Shown: positions 52,498-61,612, counted from the first letter of the stretch. The stretch is 64,000 nucleotides of DNA from Chlorobiota bacterium (GCA_016710285.1 JADJXR010000001.1:2854501-2918500); one strand, 5' to 3'. Notes: generated from the letters alone by a model not told the origin. Program-made: numbers and translations.

Positions 52498-53280
52498 ATG
52501 CCAGAGTATCAACGCCTTGAAATTGAGCGTGCGCAAAGCGCGGGCTTCATCTACCTGAACCGTCCCGAAAAACGGAACGCGTTGGACAGCCTGATGGTCA
52601 GCGAACTGCACGACGCTGTTCAGGAATTGGGGGGGGACGATTCCGTCCGCTCGATTGTGATTGCCGGGCGGGGGAAAGCCTTCTGCGCCGGTGCGGACCT
52701 TGCCTACTTGCAGCAGCTGGCGCAGTTCACCGCGCTGGATAACATGGCCGATTCCGCTTCGCTTGCACGTACCTTGCGGGCAATCTATGAAGTCCCGAAA
52801 CCGGTGATTGCTCGCGTGCATGGTCCGGCAATTGCCGGCGGGTGCGGGCTGGCAACCGTGTGTGATATCGTTGTTGCGGTGGAGCAGGCAACCTTTGGTT
52901 ATACCGAGGTGAAGATTGGATTTATCCCGGCAATCGTCATGGCGTTTCTGGTTCGCAAAAGCCAGCAGATGCAAACCCGCGAACTGCTGTTGAGCGGAAG
53001 GATTATCGCCGCAACCGAAGCCTTCCAGCGGGGGCTGGTCACCACGGTGATTCCTGGGAATGGAGAGGAAGCCATTGCCGCGCTGGATGCGCACATCGCC
53101 ACGTTGACGGCGGAGTTCGCGGCGGCAAGCGGTTCGGCAATCACGCTTACCAAGCAGATGCTGACCGCGCTTGATGGAATGCCCCTAACTTCCGCGCTGG
53201 ATTATGCCTCGCGAATGAACGCCCTTGCCCGGCTAACCCCCGATTGCCAAGCGGGGATTGCGCAGTTTCTGAACCGCTGA
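52498..53280 (+). CDS. Enoyl-CoA hydratase/isomerase family protein
   Basis: The 260-residue protein has the crotonase fold motifs RPEKRNALDSLMVSEL, GRGKAFCAGADLAYL (oxyanion hole) and VHGPAIAGGCGLATVCDIV. FGYTEVKIGFIPA contributes the first catalytic-glutamate position, and LLSGRIIAATEAFQRGLV follows. Length is standard. Enzymes of this type hydrate or isomerise acyl-CoA thioesters in fatty acid or branched amino acid breakdown; the closest feel is methylglutaconyl-CoA hydratase, but the substrate is not proven. The ATG at 52498 gives a normal N-terminus. The lipoprotein gene follows 12 bases later, so they may be cotranscribed although functionally unrelated. Confidence 0.88.
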   Translation: MPEYQRLEIERAQSAGFIYLNRPEKRNALDSLMVSELHDAVQELGGDDSVRSIVIAGRGKAFCAGADLAYLQQLAQFTALDNMADSASLARTLRAIYEVPKPVIARVHGPAIAGGCGLATVCDIVVAVEQATFGYTEVKIGFIPAIVMAFLVRKSQQMQTRELLLSGRIIAATEAFQRGLVTTVIPGNGEEAIAALDAHIATLTAEFAAASGSAITLTKQMLTALDGMPLTSALDYASRMNALARLTPDCQAGIAQFLNR

Positions 53281-53292
53281 ACAAAAGGAAGA

Positions 53293-54822
53293 ATGGGGAC
53301 CACATTGACACCATCACCAAGCCGCCTCCACGGCAGATTGTTCCTGCTGTTGCTGCCGTTGCTTCTGGGGTTTTGGGGATGCACCCAAACCGCCCCGAAC
53401 GGCCCGCTTGCCAACCGCCCGCCGGTCACGCATCTTGCCACCGACACGGTGAACAACGTTCTTACCAGCCGCGTCCATCTGAACTGGTATGGCGACGATC
53501 CCGACGGCTTCGTTAGGGGCTTCCTTTTCTCCTGGGATCGCGCAAACTGGTATTTCACCCGCCGCAACGACAGCACGTTTTCGCTTCCGCTGCAGGGGGC
53601 AAATGGCTTGTTCACGTTCAGCATCGCGGCGGTGGATAACGGGGCTGCGGTCTTCCCCCAGGCCGATACCGCCATCACCGTCCCGTTCGATGATGCCAAC
53701 AGCAACGGCAGATACGACGATGGAGAGAAGTTCGTGGGGCTTGAGGGCGCAACCGATCCCACGCCGGCAACGCTGGATGTCCCCATCGAGAACAGCCCGC
53801 CGGTGGTCTTCTTCGGCGACGACTCCACGCAGGCTTCGCGGCGGCTTGTTCAACTTCCCGACACCACATTCACCGTTGCCACATTCCGCTGGGTGGGGTA
53901 CGACATTGACGGGGCCGGAACAATCGCCCGCTACGAGTGGGCGCTGAACGATACCGTGGCCAGTGGCGCGTGGCACCCGCTGCCGCCCGGGACAACCACC
54001 ATCACGCTGCATGAGTTGGATGGAATCCGCCCGAACGATCTGAACCGCTTCTACCTTCGCGCAGTGGACGCTGCCGGGGCCAACAGCAAAACGATTGCAA
54101 TGCCGGAGAACGACGGCGTGTGGTACGCCAAACGCCCGCGCGGAAGGCTTCTGCTGGTGCGCGATTACACCTTCAGTGATGCTGCGGGATTTTATGCCGG
54201 GTTGTTAGATACGTTGGATGGAGGAAGATTGGCAGGGAAATATGATGAGTTCGACATCCGGCGCGGGGCCGCATCCACCGGGGGCTACGGCGCGCTGGTC
54301 CCGCCGATTATTGACCCAATGGTGATTGAAACGTTCCGGCTGTTCGATGCCATTATCTGGTATGGTGATGCCTCGCCGACGCTTGCGCTGGCGGCGCAAA
54401 CGCTGCCGGCCTACACCCGTTCCGGCGGCAAGGTGCTGATGACCACCGCGCTCCCCAGCGTTCTTGATGCCCAAGCCTTCATCACCGATTTTGCCCCCGT
54501 TGATTCGGTGGCCACCAACGAGCTGCCGAACCCGCTTCCGGCAACCACCACGCTGGGGCCGGTTCCGCTGCCGGAAGGGGGGGAATATCCACCATTGCAG
54601 AAAGGGAGCGGGACAATGTTCGTCCATCCGTTGTATCCGGCCATCACGGCATCGGTGCTGTATCGCCTTCCACTTTCTTCCGCATGGCAGGGTGAGCCGG
54701 TGGTTGCCGTGCGGAGCGGGGAGAAGCGGTTCATCCTGGCCAGCGTGCAGCTTCACAAGCTGACCCAGGCCAGCGTTGGGGAGTTCTTGCGCAGGGTGTT
54801 GGTGGTGGAGTTCGGGTTGTAG
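53293..54822 (+). CDS. Large lipoprotein with C-terminal gatase-like region
   Basis: The 509-residue product has a signal peptide with lipobox GFWGC. Strand-rich repeats follow that resemble Ig/FN3-like domains (VHLNWYGDDPDGFVRGFLF, VATFRWVGYDIDGAGTIARY, ELDGIRPNDLNRFYLRAVD). The C-terminal 250 residues start RGRLLLVRDYTF and contain FDAIIWYGDASPTLALAAQ and LPAYTRSGGKVLMTTALP, like a class I glutamine amidotransferase/ThuA-type alpha-beta fold without an obvious catalytic Cys. It is probably a surface-exposed lipoprotein of unknown role. The start at 53293 lies 12 bases after the hydratase stop, with AAAGGAAGA before it as a ribosome-binding site. Confidence 0.65.
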   Translation: MGTTLTPSPSRLHGRLFLLLLPLLLGFWGCTQTAPNGPLANRPPVTHLATDTVNNVLTSRVHLNWYGDDPDGFVRGFLFSWDRANWYFTRRNDSTFSLPLQGANGLFTFSIAAVDNGAAVFPQADTAITVPFDDANSNGRYDDGEKFVGLEGATDPTPATLDVPIENSPPVVFFGDDSTQASRRLVQLPDTTFTVATFRWVGYDIDGAGTIARYEWALNDTVASGAWHPLPPGTTTITLHELDGIRPNDLNRFYLRAVDAAGANSKTIAMPENDGVWYAKRPRGRLLLVRDYTFSDAAGFYAGLLDTLDGGRLAGKYDEFDIRRGAASTGGYGALVPPIIDPMVIETFRLFDAIIWYGDASPTLALAAQTLPAYTRSGGKVLMTTALPSVLDAQAFITDFAPVDSVATNELPNPLPATTTLGPVPLPEGGEYPPLQKGSGTMFVHPLYPAITASVLYRLPLSSAWQGEPVVAVRSGEKRFILASVQLHKLTQASVGEFLRRVLVVEFGL

Positions 54823-54845
54823 GCCCAATCCTCCCGCGTTACTCC

Positions 54846-55379
54846 TTACTTCATGTAGCCCTGTTCGGCCAGCCGTTTCCCCGCCATGACGTAGCTCTGC
54901 TCATCGTCCGGTGCCCATGTTCCAAGCCCGTCAACATAGCGGTTGAACATACAGAAGGCGGCCGCCACCAGCACGGCATCGTGAAGTTCAAGATCGGTTG
55001 CGCCGGCGGCTTTGGCGCGGTCAATATGGGCCGGGGTTACTTCCCGTCCGCTTTTCTGGACTGCGGCGGCAATTGCCAACAAGGCTTTCATTTTTTCGGT
55101 GATTGCGGCCTCCTCCGGGTTCCGTTTCACTTCCGCCATCAGCGTGCCGTCGTCCTGCCACAAGCATTGCGCCGCGCCGATGTGGCAGCCGGTGCAGAAT
55201 CGGCATTGGTTCAGGTGCGAGACGTATCCCGCAATCAATTCGCGCTCGGCAGTGGTTAGGGTGGAGTTCCCCCGAAGGATCGTTTCGGCCAGGAAGTTCA
55301 GCGGTTCGGCAGTTTGGGGGCGGTAGGCAAGAAGTCCCGAAATGCCGGGGTACGGGTTGTTGAGTTCGATGTGGGCCAT
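54846..55379 (-). CDS. AhpD-like carboxymuconolactone decarboxylase family protein
   Basis: The 177-residue protein carries the AhpD-family motif CRFCTGCHIGAA, with the CxxC disulfide pair followed by His, the N-terminal phrase NFLAETILRGNSTLTTAERE and the C-terminal FCMFNRYVDGLGTWAPDDE typical of peroxidase-related enzymes of this family. Such proteins use the CxxC pair to reduce or relay electrons to peroxidases. The start at 55379 (MAHIELNN) is chosen; the open frame extends to 55616 over low-quality sequence. It is convergent with the lipoprotein gene and lies just past the first ankyrin gene on the same strand. Confidence 0.85.
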   Translation of the reverse strand: MAHIELNNPYPGISGLLAYRPQTAEPLNFLAETILRGNSTLTTAERELIAGYVSHLNQCRFCTGCHIGAAQCLWQDDGTLMAEVKRNPEEAAITEKMKALLAIAAAVQKSGREVTPAHIDRAKAAGATDLELHDAVLVAAAFCMFNRYVDGLGTWAPDDEQSYVMAGKRLAEQGYMK

Positions 55380-55494
55380 GCAGATGTTGGATGAATGATG
55401 AACGGTTGGCACCGGAAGCAGCACCGCTGGCACGGCCAGATTGGGCCGCCTGCTGCTTGCCGCAAAGTACGCAGCCCCAGCTTTTTCGCCACCT

Positions 55495-56577
55495 CTATTT
55501 CTTCTTCCCTTTCCCCTTGCTCCCTTTGCTGGTGCCTCCTTTGGATGCTGCCGGAAAGAGTTTTTTGATTGCTGAATTCTTGCTGGACTGGGCAAGGTCC
55601 GCCGCCGATAGCCCATCGTTGGCTTTGATGGAAGGGTCCGCCTTCAGCCGCAGAAGTTCGCGGCAGACAGCTTCGAAGCCTGTGGCCACTGCGTAGTGGA
55701 GCGGGGTGCGTCCGGCGGCATCGGCAGCGTTGATTGTGGCCCCGGCCGTGGCCAGCCCGGTAACGGCTGTGGTCAGCCCGGCCGATGCGGCGGTGTGCAG
55801 CGGCGTTGCGCCGTTAAGGTCGGCAACGTTCACGGTGGCGTTGTGGGCAACAAGAATCTGAACAACGGAATCGTTGCGGGCATAATGGAGTGCGGTGCGC
55901 CCCAGGTTGTCGCGCTCGTTTGGGTTAAATCCTTTATCGGCCACCTGTTGAACTGCCTGCGGGGTATTCGCGGCGGCCCAGTGGAGCGCGGTGTGGCCCG
56001 CGTTATCCTTTGCCCCCAGGCCGGCCCCGCGTTCGATAAACCACCCCACCATTGCGGCCGTGCCGGAGCGTGCGGCGCGCAGCAGTGGCGTCATGCCGTT
56101 GTGGTCCCGGATTTCCAGCTTCGCCAGCTTCTCATACAGCACCTCTGCTAACCCCGGTCGTCCACGTTCGGCGATGTAGTGGAACGGTGTTGCCCCGGCC
56201 GTATCCTGGGCATTCAGGGGGATATCGTAGCGGGTAAGCAGCCGCGCAATTTCCGAGTGGGAGACAAGGTGAAGCGGTGTCATGCCGTTGTTGGCAACCG
56301 CGCTGGGGTTGGCATCGTGGTCCAGAAGGTAGCGGGTCATCCCAATCTGCGTGCTTCGGACGGCGTGATGAAGCGGGGTGAACCCTTCGGCATCGCGGTG
56401 GTTCACTTCGTCCGGCTGGCGCTTCAGGATGTCCCGAACAGCATCAACATCCTCCTTCTTCACGGCATCCATAATCGGCTGCGGGAAGGCTTCTTGGGGT
56501 GATGTCATCACCATTGCGATCAGCAATGAGCAGAGCGGTAGAAGCGGGTTCTGTTTGGCGGTCAATGTGGCGGTCAA
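55495..56577 (-). CDS. Secreted ankyrin-repeat protein 1
   Basis: The 360-residue protein has a signal-like N-terminus (LLPLCSLLIAMVMTSPQEAF) and about eight ankyrin repeats, marked by GFTPLHHAV, GMTPLHLVS, GATPFHYIAE, GMTPLLRAARSG, GHTALHWAAAN, GRTALHYARND, GATPLHTAASAG and GRTPLHYAVATG. The tail is lysine-rich (SKGGTSKGSKGKGKKK). Ankyrin repeats mediate protein contact; no enzymatic domain is present. It is expected in the periplasm or outside. A second ankyrin gene lies 143 bases upstream on the same strand, across a long inverted repeat. Confidence 0.82.
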   Translation of the reverse strand: MTATLTAKQNPLLPLCSLLIAMVMTSPQEAFPQPIMDAVKKEDVDAVRDILKRQPDEVNHRDAEGFTPLHHAVRSTQIGMTRYLLDHDANPSAVANNGMTPLHLVSHSEIARLLTRYDIPLNAQDTAGATPFHYIAERGRPGLAEVLYEKLAKLEIRDHNGMTPLLRAARSGTAAMVGWFIERGAGLGAKDNAGHTALHWAAANTPQAVQQVADKGFNPNERDNLGRTALHYARNDSVVQILVAHNATVNVADLNGATPLHTAASAGLTTAVTGLATAGATINAADAAGRTPLHYAVATGFEAVCRELLRLKADPSIKANDGLSAADLAQSSKNSAIKKLFPAASKGGTSKGSKGKGKKK

Positions 56578-56615
56578 AGGCGGTGGTACAAGCGTTAGTG
56601 GAACAAGTGAAATGA

Positions 56616-56678
56616 ACGCGAGACACAGGGGGCGCAGAGAAAATTGTTGTTCCCCTCTGTGATCCCTGTGTCTCGCGT
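56616..56678. repeat. 15-base perfect inverted repeat between the ankyrin genes
   Basis: ACGCGAGACACAGGG (56616-56630) and CCCTGTGTCTCGCGT (56664-56678) enclose 33 bases that also pair in part (CAGAG with CTCTG), giving a strong hairpin on either strand. It lacks a T-run, so it is more likely an mRNA element or a decayed small repeat than a terminator. Confidence 0.6.
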
Positions 56679-56720
56679 GCGTGTTGGCTGGTTATTTCTT
56701 CGGCAATCCTTCCCCTTCCT

Positions 56721-57485
56721 CTATTTCGCCCTCTGCAACACCGCTGCCCGGAACGCTTTGATCTGCTGAAGATCAACCGTAAATCCGTTGGCGGCTTTGA
56801 TGGTTGGGTCGGCACCAAGCGCAAGCAATTCTTCGGTAAGCTCCATCCGCATGCTAAACCCGGCAAAATGCAGCGGCGTGAAGCCGTACCATTTCTCCAC
56901 AGCGTTCACGTCGGCACCGTAGCGAACCAGCAGTTTGGCCATATCGGCACGGTTGCCGGACCAAGTTTCGTGCAGCGGGGTGATCTGTTGAACCTTCGAG
57001 CGGGCATTCACGCTGGCTCCATGCTGCAACAGCAGTTCGGCATTTGTGAGCGTTCCGCGGAGCGCGGCCCAATGGAGCGGGGTAAGGCCGTCGTTGGTTG
57101 CCGCGCTGGGGTTGGCATCGCGGGCAAGCAGGTGGCGGATCACCAGCTCGTGATCGTTCTGCGCAAGGTACAGTGGCGTTGCGCCAAAGTTGTCGCGCGG
57201 GTCAACGGCGGCTTTGTTCGATAGCAGGAAGGTGACAACGTCAATCTTCCCTTCGGTGGCGGCGGCGTGAAGCGGCGTGCGCCCGTTTCCATCCGCCTGG
57301 TTCACCAGCGTTGGGTTGGCCGCCACCATCTGCTGGACGGCGGCAAGGTCCCCAGCGGCAGCAGCTTGCTGCAGCGATTGTGGAAGCGATTGCTGCCCGG
57401 CAGCGGTCAATCCCGCGCACAGGATCATGGCGCACACCATGAAGGCACGGTTCAGCATCGTGGGTCGTCTGTTCGGCATACTCAT
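56721..57485 (-). CDS. Secreted ankyrin-repeat protein 2
   Basis: The 254-residue product has a signal peptide (AFMVCAMILCAGLTAAGQ) and five to six ankyrin repeats, with GRTPLHAAATEG, GATPLYLAQND, GLTPLHWAALRG, ITPLHETWSGN and GFTPLHFAGFS. Two nearby ATGs (57485 and 57479) could start translation; 57485 follows GAGAAG. It shares the organisation of the neighbouring ankyrin protein and probably arose with it. No partner is evident. Both are candidates for contact with other cells or with host-like proteins, but ankyrin proteins in free-living bacteria often act inside the periplasm. Confidence 0.8.
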   Translation of the reverse strand: MSMPNRRPTMLNRAFMVCAMILCAGLTAAGQQSLPQSLQQAAAAGDLAAVQQMVAANPTLVNQADGNGRTPLHAAATEGKIDVVTFLLSNKAAVDPRDNFGATPLYLAQNDHELVIRHLLARDANPSAATNDGLTPLHWAALRGTLTNAELLLQHGASVNARSKVQQITPLHETWSGNRADMAKLLVRYGADVNAVEKWYGFTPLHFAGFSMRMELTEELLALGADPTIKAANGFTVDLQQIKAFRAAVLQRAK

Positions 57486-57671
57486 CTTCTCGGAAATTGT
57501 GTTTGTTGGACGTGTACTCGGTTGGCCGCCCTTTGTAAACTCGCTCTTCTGCGGGTTGAATGCAATAGCCCAAGAAATTTTCCGCAACCTACGGTCCCAT
57601 CTGGGCGTAGCGGCCTGCCCAATTCTGCGCCCTTGTTCTTCAACAACCAATTCACAATTCCAACCTCAACA

Positions 57672-58673
57672 ATGAACCTTCTTATCATTGGTGGAAGCAT
57701 CTTCCTTGGCAAGCATCTTACCCAGCAGGCGATTGCGCGGGGGCATTCGGTAACGCTGTTCAACCGTGGCATTCACAATCCCGATCTGTTCCCGGAGGCG
57801 GCAAAAATCAAGGGGGACCGCAACAGCGATTGCGCCCTGCTGGCCGGCGGGAAATGGGATGCGGTGATTGATACTTGCGGATCGTTCCCCCGGCAAATCA
57901 CGATGGTGATGGATGCCCTGCGGGGGAACATCGGCCATTACACGTTCATCTCCAGCATCAGCGCATTCAGCGATTTCAGCACGCCGGGGATGGATGAATC
58001 CGGACCGGTTGGGAGCTTGGACGATGAGACGATGGAGGAAGTAACGTTTGAAAGCTACGGCCCCCTGAAAGTCCTGTGCGAGCGTGCCGTCCAGCAGGCA
58101 ATGCCCGGACACGCGCTGAATATCCGCCCCGGGCTGATTGTTGGGCGCGATGACTGGAGCGACCGCTTCAGCTACTGGCCCCGCCGGATTGCCCGTGGCG
58201 GCCAGGTCCTGCTCCCGGGAAAACCGGAGGCTCCGGTCCAGATTATTGATGTTGAGGACCTTGCTGCATGGACCCTAAACATGGCTGAGCAGGGGAAAAG
58301 CGGGTTGTACAGCGCCACCGGACCTGGCCACCAGCTGACGATGGCCGACGTTGCCCAAGCGTGCCGCAGCGTAAGCGGAAGCGATGCCACGTTCACTTGG
58401 GTTCCCGATGACTTCCTGCTTCGCGAGGGGGTGGGGCAGTGGATGGAGCTTCCGCTTTGGATTGCCGAGGACCCCGCAATGGCCGGTTTCTCGCGGGTGG
58501 ATTGCGGGCGCGCCATTGCCGATGGCCTAACCTTCCGCCCCCTTGCCGAAACCGTTCGGGCCGTTCTGGATTGGAGCGCGACGCTTCCGGCGGATCGCCA
58601 ACCACGCGCCGGAATCTCTGCCGAGCGGGAAGCGGAGTTGCTCAAGAAATGGCACGCGGAAGCGGTAGCCTGA
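57672..58673 (+). CDS. NAD-dependent epimerase/reductase
   Basis: The 333-residue protein begins with a Rossmann-fold dinucleotide motif, MNLLIIGGSIFLGKHLTQ, and continues with VTLFNRG, KWDAVIDTCG, YTFISSISAFSDF and SYGPLKVLCERAVQ (Tyr-xxx-Lys style). It belongs to the extended short-chain dehydrogenase group of isoflavone-reductase-like or epimerase proteins. The substrate is not indicated by neighbours. The start at 57672 follows AACCTCAACA, with no Shine-Dalgarno sequence. It is divergent from the ankyrin gene and followed by two terminator-like hairpins before gyrA. Confidence 0.85.
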   Translation: MNLLIIGGSIFLGKHLTQQAIARGHSVTLFNRGIHNPDLFPEAAKIKGDRNSDCALLAGGKWDAVIDTCGSFPRQITMVMDALRGNIGHYTFISSISAFSDFSTPGMDESGPVGSLDDETMEEVTFESYGPLKVLCERAVQQAMPGHALNIRPGLIVGRDDWSDRFSYWPRRIARGGQVLLPGKPEAPVQIIDVEDLAAWTLNMAEQGKSGLYSATGPGHQLTMADVAQACRSVSGSDATFTWVPDDFLLREGVGQWMELPLWIAEDPAMAGFSRVDCGRAIADGLTFRPLAETVRAVLDWSATLPADRQPRAGISAEREAELLKKWHAEAVA

Positions 58674-58709
58674 CACGTGGCGGCGGTGCCGAATCATCGC
58701 TGGGTTTGG

Positions 58710-58731
58710 CGGGGAGATTGCCCCGTTTTTT
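58710..58731 (+). terminator. Terminator after the epimerase gene
   Basis: CGGGG (58710-58714) pairs with CCCCG (58721-58725) around a six-base loop, followed immediately by six T. Confidence 0.65.
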
Positions 58732-58760
58732 GCTGAGGTTGCAACGGCGTTCCCAATCGC

Positions 58761-58789
58761 AAAAAATCCCGCTCGGCGGGCAATTTTTT
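58761..58789. terminator. Second, symmetric terminator before gyrA
   Basis: CCCGC (58768-58772) and GCGGG (58776-58780) form a short stem flanked by six A and six T, so it could act on both strands. Confidence 0.5.
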
Positions 58790-58795
58790 CGGCGG

Positions 58796-58822
58796 TTGGG
58801 AAGGCCGTTTTTTCTATCTTTG
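58796..58822 (+). promoter_or_regulatory. Candidate gyrA promoter
   Basis: TATCTTTG (58815-58822) is a full match to the Bacteroidota -7 consensus TAnnTTTG. A TTG at 58796-58798 is 16 bases upstream, a little closer than the usual spacing. Confidence 0.6.
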
Positions 58823-59017
58823 CGGCGGATGCTTGCGCAGAGAACAACCACAGAAATCGCCGATTTCTACCATTTTTCAACGCTTCAGCCTCCTTCCGCA
58901 GCCACGGGGTTGCGATGGTGGTTGGCGGTTTGCCGTTGCCTGTTTCGTTAGGCATCCGTTATGGCACTTTGCGGCTTGTAGCAATCAACGTTTTCAATCA
59001 TACAGAACTGACCCTCC

Positions 59018-61501
59018 ATGGCAACAACGTCCGAACGACTGGTCCCCATCTCCCTTGAAGATGAGATGCGGAACTCCTTCCTTGATTACTCCTTTTCGGT
59101 CATCGTCTCGCGCGCGCTTCCCGACGTGCGCGACGGCTTAAAACCGGTGCATCGCCGGGTTCTGTACTCCATGTCCGAACTGAGCCTTTCCCCAAACCGT
59201 CCGTTCAAAAAATCGGCCCGTATCGTTGGCGAGACGATGGGGAAGTACCACCCCCACGGCGACGGAGCCATTTACGACTCCTTGGTCCGCATGGCCCAAG
59301 ATTTCTCGATGCGCCACCCGCTGGTGGATGGGCAAGGGAATTTTGGCAGCATGGACGGCGACCCACCAGCGGCCATGCGGTATACCGAGGCGCGCCTTAC
59401 CCACGTGGCCATGGAGATGCTGCGGGACATTGACAAAAACACCATTGACTTCGTCCCCAACTTCGACGACTCCCTTCAGCAACCGGCGGTGCTTCCGGCG
59501 AACTTCCCGAACCTTCTGGTAAATGGGGCAAGCGGCATTGCGGTGGGAATGGCCACCAATATCCCTCCCCATAATCTTGGTGAAGTGGTGGATGGATTGA
59601 TTGAAATCATCAATAACCCCGAGACCACCATCCAGGAATTGATGAAGCACGTGAAAGCCCCTGACTTCCCGACCGGCGGAATCATCTACGGCTACGAAGG
59701 CGTTGCCGAGGCATTCCAAAGCGGGCGCGGGCGCGTGGTGATGCGCGCACGGGTGAACACCGAGGTGCTGAAATCGGGGAAGGAGCAGCTGGTGATTACC
59801 GAGTTCCCCTACCAAGTCAACAAGGCCCAGTTGATTGAGAAAATTGCCGATCTGGTCAGGGAAAAACGGCTGGAGGACATCTCCAACGTCCGCGACGAAT
59901 CGGACCGCGACGGCGTGCGGGTGGTGGTGGAACTGAAGCGGGACGCAACCCCAGAAGTGGTGCTGAACAACCTGTACAAACACACCCAAATGCAGCAGAC
60001 GTTTGGCGTGATTATGCTGGCACTGGTGGATGGCCGCCCCCGCGTGCTGAACCTGAAGGAGGTGATGGAGTACTTCCTGAAGCACCGCAACGAGGTGATT
60101 GTCCGCCGCACCCAATTCGACCTTGAGGCTGCCGAACGCCGCGCCCATATCCTTGAGGGCTACATCATCGCCCTGGATAACATTGACGCGGTGATTGAGA
60201 CGATCAAAAAATCGAAGGATGTGGAGACCGCAAAAGCAAACCTGATGAGCCGTTTTGGATTGTCGGAAATCCAGGCCAAGGCCATTCTGGATATGCGGTT
60301 GCAACGCCTTACCGGGTTGGAACGCCAGAAAATCGAAGATGAGTACCGCGAGACCATCAAGCTGATTGAACGGCTGCGCGCAATTTTGGGGTCCAAGGAC
60401 CTGCAGATGGAGATCATCCGCACCGAGCTTCTGGAGCTGAAGCAGAAATACGACAACCCCCGCCGGACCGAGATCATCTACGATTATCGTGACTTCACGA
60501 TCGAGGACATGATTGCCGAGGAGGACATGGTGGTCACCATCAGCAACAACGGGTTCATCAAGCGGTTCCCGGCAAGTGGCTACCGCCGCCAGCTTCGCGG
60601 GGGGAAAGGGGTGACAGGGATGCAAACCCGCGAGGATGATTTCATCGAGCACGTGTTTGTTGGGTCCACCCACCATTACCTTGTGTTCTTCACCGACCGT
60701 GGCCGCTGTTTCCGGGTGAAAATCTACGAGATACCGGAGGCCGGGCGCGCCGCAAAAGGCCGCTCGCTTGCCAACTTACTTCCGAAGGAGAAGGATGAGA
60801 ACATCACTGCCGTGATGGCCGTGCGTGGGTTTGCCACCGAGGAGTTCGTCTTCATGGTGACGCAGAAAGGGACGGTGAAGAAAACGCCGCTGAAAGATTT
60901 CGCGAACATCCGTTCCAACGGGATCATCGCCATTAACCTTGCCGACGGCGATAACCTTGTGGAAGCCCGTTTAACCGACGGGACCAACGACATCGTTATC
61001 GGGACCCACCAGGGAATGGCCGTCCGGTTCCGCGAAACCGACGTGCGCGACATGGGCCGCCAGGCCGCAGGGGTCCGCGGGGTGACGCTTGCCAACAACG
61101 ATTTCGTGATCGGCATGGTGGCCGTCAAACGGACCGAATCGAACCTTCTGGTGGTGGCCGAAAACGGCTACGGCAAACGGAGCCAGGTTGCCGATTTCCG
61201 CCTGACGCGGCGTGGCGGAAAGGGGGTGATCTCCATGAACACTACCGATAAAACTGGCAACGTTATCTCCATGCGCGAAGTGGTGGATGCCGACGACATC
61301 GTGGTGATGACCAAAGGGGGGATGGTGATCCGGCAGCACGTTGCGGAAATTCGCGTGCTTGGCCGCAACACCCAGGGGGTCCGGCTGATCCGTTTGAACG
61401 AAGGCGACCAAATCACCGGGGTGGCCATTGTGGCTTCCGAGGAAGGAGCGGAGGGAGGAAACGGCGGAAATGGAGAAGAAAACGGCGATTCGGCAGAATA
61501 A
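59018..61501 (+). CDS. gyrA: DNA gyrase subunit A
   Basis: The 827-residue protein is full length for GyrA, with catalytic Y122 in AAMRYTEARL, YHPHGDGAIYD at the drug-binding helix, VNGASGIAVGMATNIPPHN and beta-pinwheel repeats. The C-terminal domain has the GyrA box-like RQLRGGKG, supporting gyrase rather than topoisomerase IV. The acidic tail (GGNGGNGEENGDSAE) is typical. It works with GyrB to add negative supercoils. Residue 83, usually Ser (or Ala), is Gly here, while D87 is kept. The gene is followed by tRNA-Leu and ribosomal protein genes. Confidence 0.95.
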   Translation: MATTSERLVPISLEDEMRNSFLDYSFSVIVSRALPDVRDGLKPVHRRVLYSMSELSLSPNRPFKKSARIVGETMGKYHPHGDGAIYDSLVRMAQDFSMRHPLVDGQGNFGSMDGDPPAAMRYTEARLTHVAMEMLRDIDKNTIDFVPNFDDSLQQPAVLPANFPNLLVNGASGIAVGMATNIPPHNLGEVVDGLIEIINNPETTIQELMKHVKAPDFPTGGIIYGYEGVAEAFQSGRGRVVMRARVNTEVLKSGKEQLVITEFPYQVNKAQLIEKIADLVREKRLEDISNVRDESDRDGVRVVVELKRDATPEVVLNNLYKHTQMQQTFGVIMLALVDGRPRVLNLKEVMEYFLKHRNEVIVRRTQFDLEAAERRAHILEGYIIALDNIDAVIETIKKSKDVETAKANLMSRFGLSEIQAKAILDMRLQRLTGLERQKIEDEYRETIKLIERLRAILGSKDLQMEIIRTELLELKQKYDNPRRTEIIYDYRDFTIEDMIAEEDMVVTISNNGFIKRFPASGYRRQLRGGKGVTGMQTREDDFIEHVFVGSTHHYLVFFTDRGRCFRVKIYEIPEAGRAAKGRSLANLLPKEKDENITAVMAVRGFATEEFVFMVTQKGTVKKTPLKDFANIRSNGIIAINLADGDNLVEARLTDGTNDIVIGTHQGMAVRFRETDVRDMGRQAAGVRGVTLANNDFVIGMVAVKRTESNLLVVAENGYGKRSQVADFRLTRRGGKGVISMNTTDKTGNVISMREVVDADDIVVMTKGGMVIRQHVAEIRVLGRNTQGVRLIRLNEGDQITGVAIVASEEGAEGGNGGNGEENGDSAE

Positions 61502-61523
61502 TTAGCCGTTTACAATTCTTTTG

Positions 61524-61555
61524 TTGCATTCGTGGGGGTTGTGGGCGTATCATTG
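61524..61555 (+). promoter_or_regulatory. Candidate promoter for tRNA-Leu
   Basis: TTG at 61524-61526 and TATCATTG at 61548-61555 are spaced 21 bases, matching the spacing seen upstream of the ribosomal protein genes. It lies about 95 bases before the tRNA. Confidence 0.4.
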
Positions 61556-61612
61556 CAGCCCTTTTCCGCAGAACAGTAGTGCCACTTACCGGGCTGCGGA
61601 ACGTGCCGAACG

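Larger units (their letters stand above)
58674..59017 (+). other. Spacer and leader upstream of gyrA
   Basis: These 344 bases carry no gene. They contain two terminator-like hairpins (58710-58731 and 58761-58789) that end upstream transcription, then the candidate gyrA promoter (58796-58822), giving gyrA an untranslated leader of almost 190 bases. Confidence 0.55.

Noticed and set aside
59138..60676. 512-codon minus-strand open frame opposite gyrA
   Set aside because: Antisense shadow of gyrA; His- and Val-rich product without motifs.
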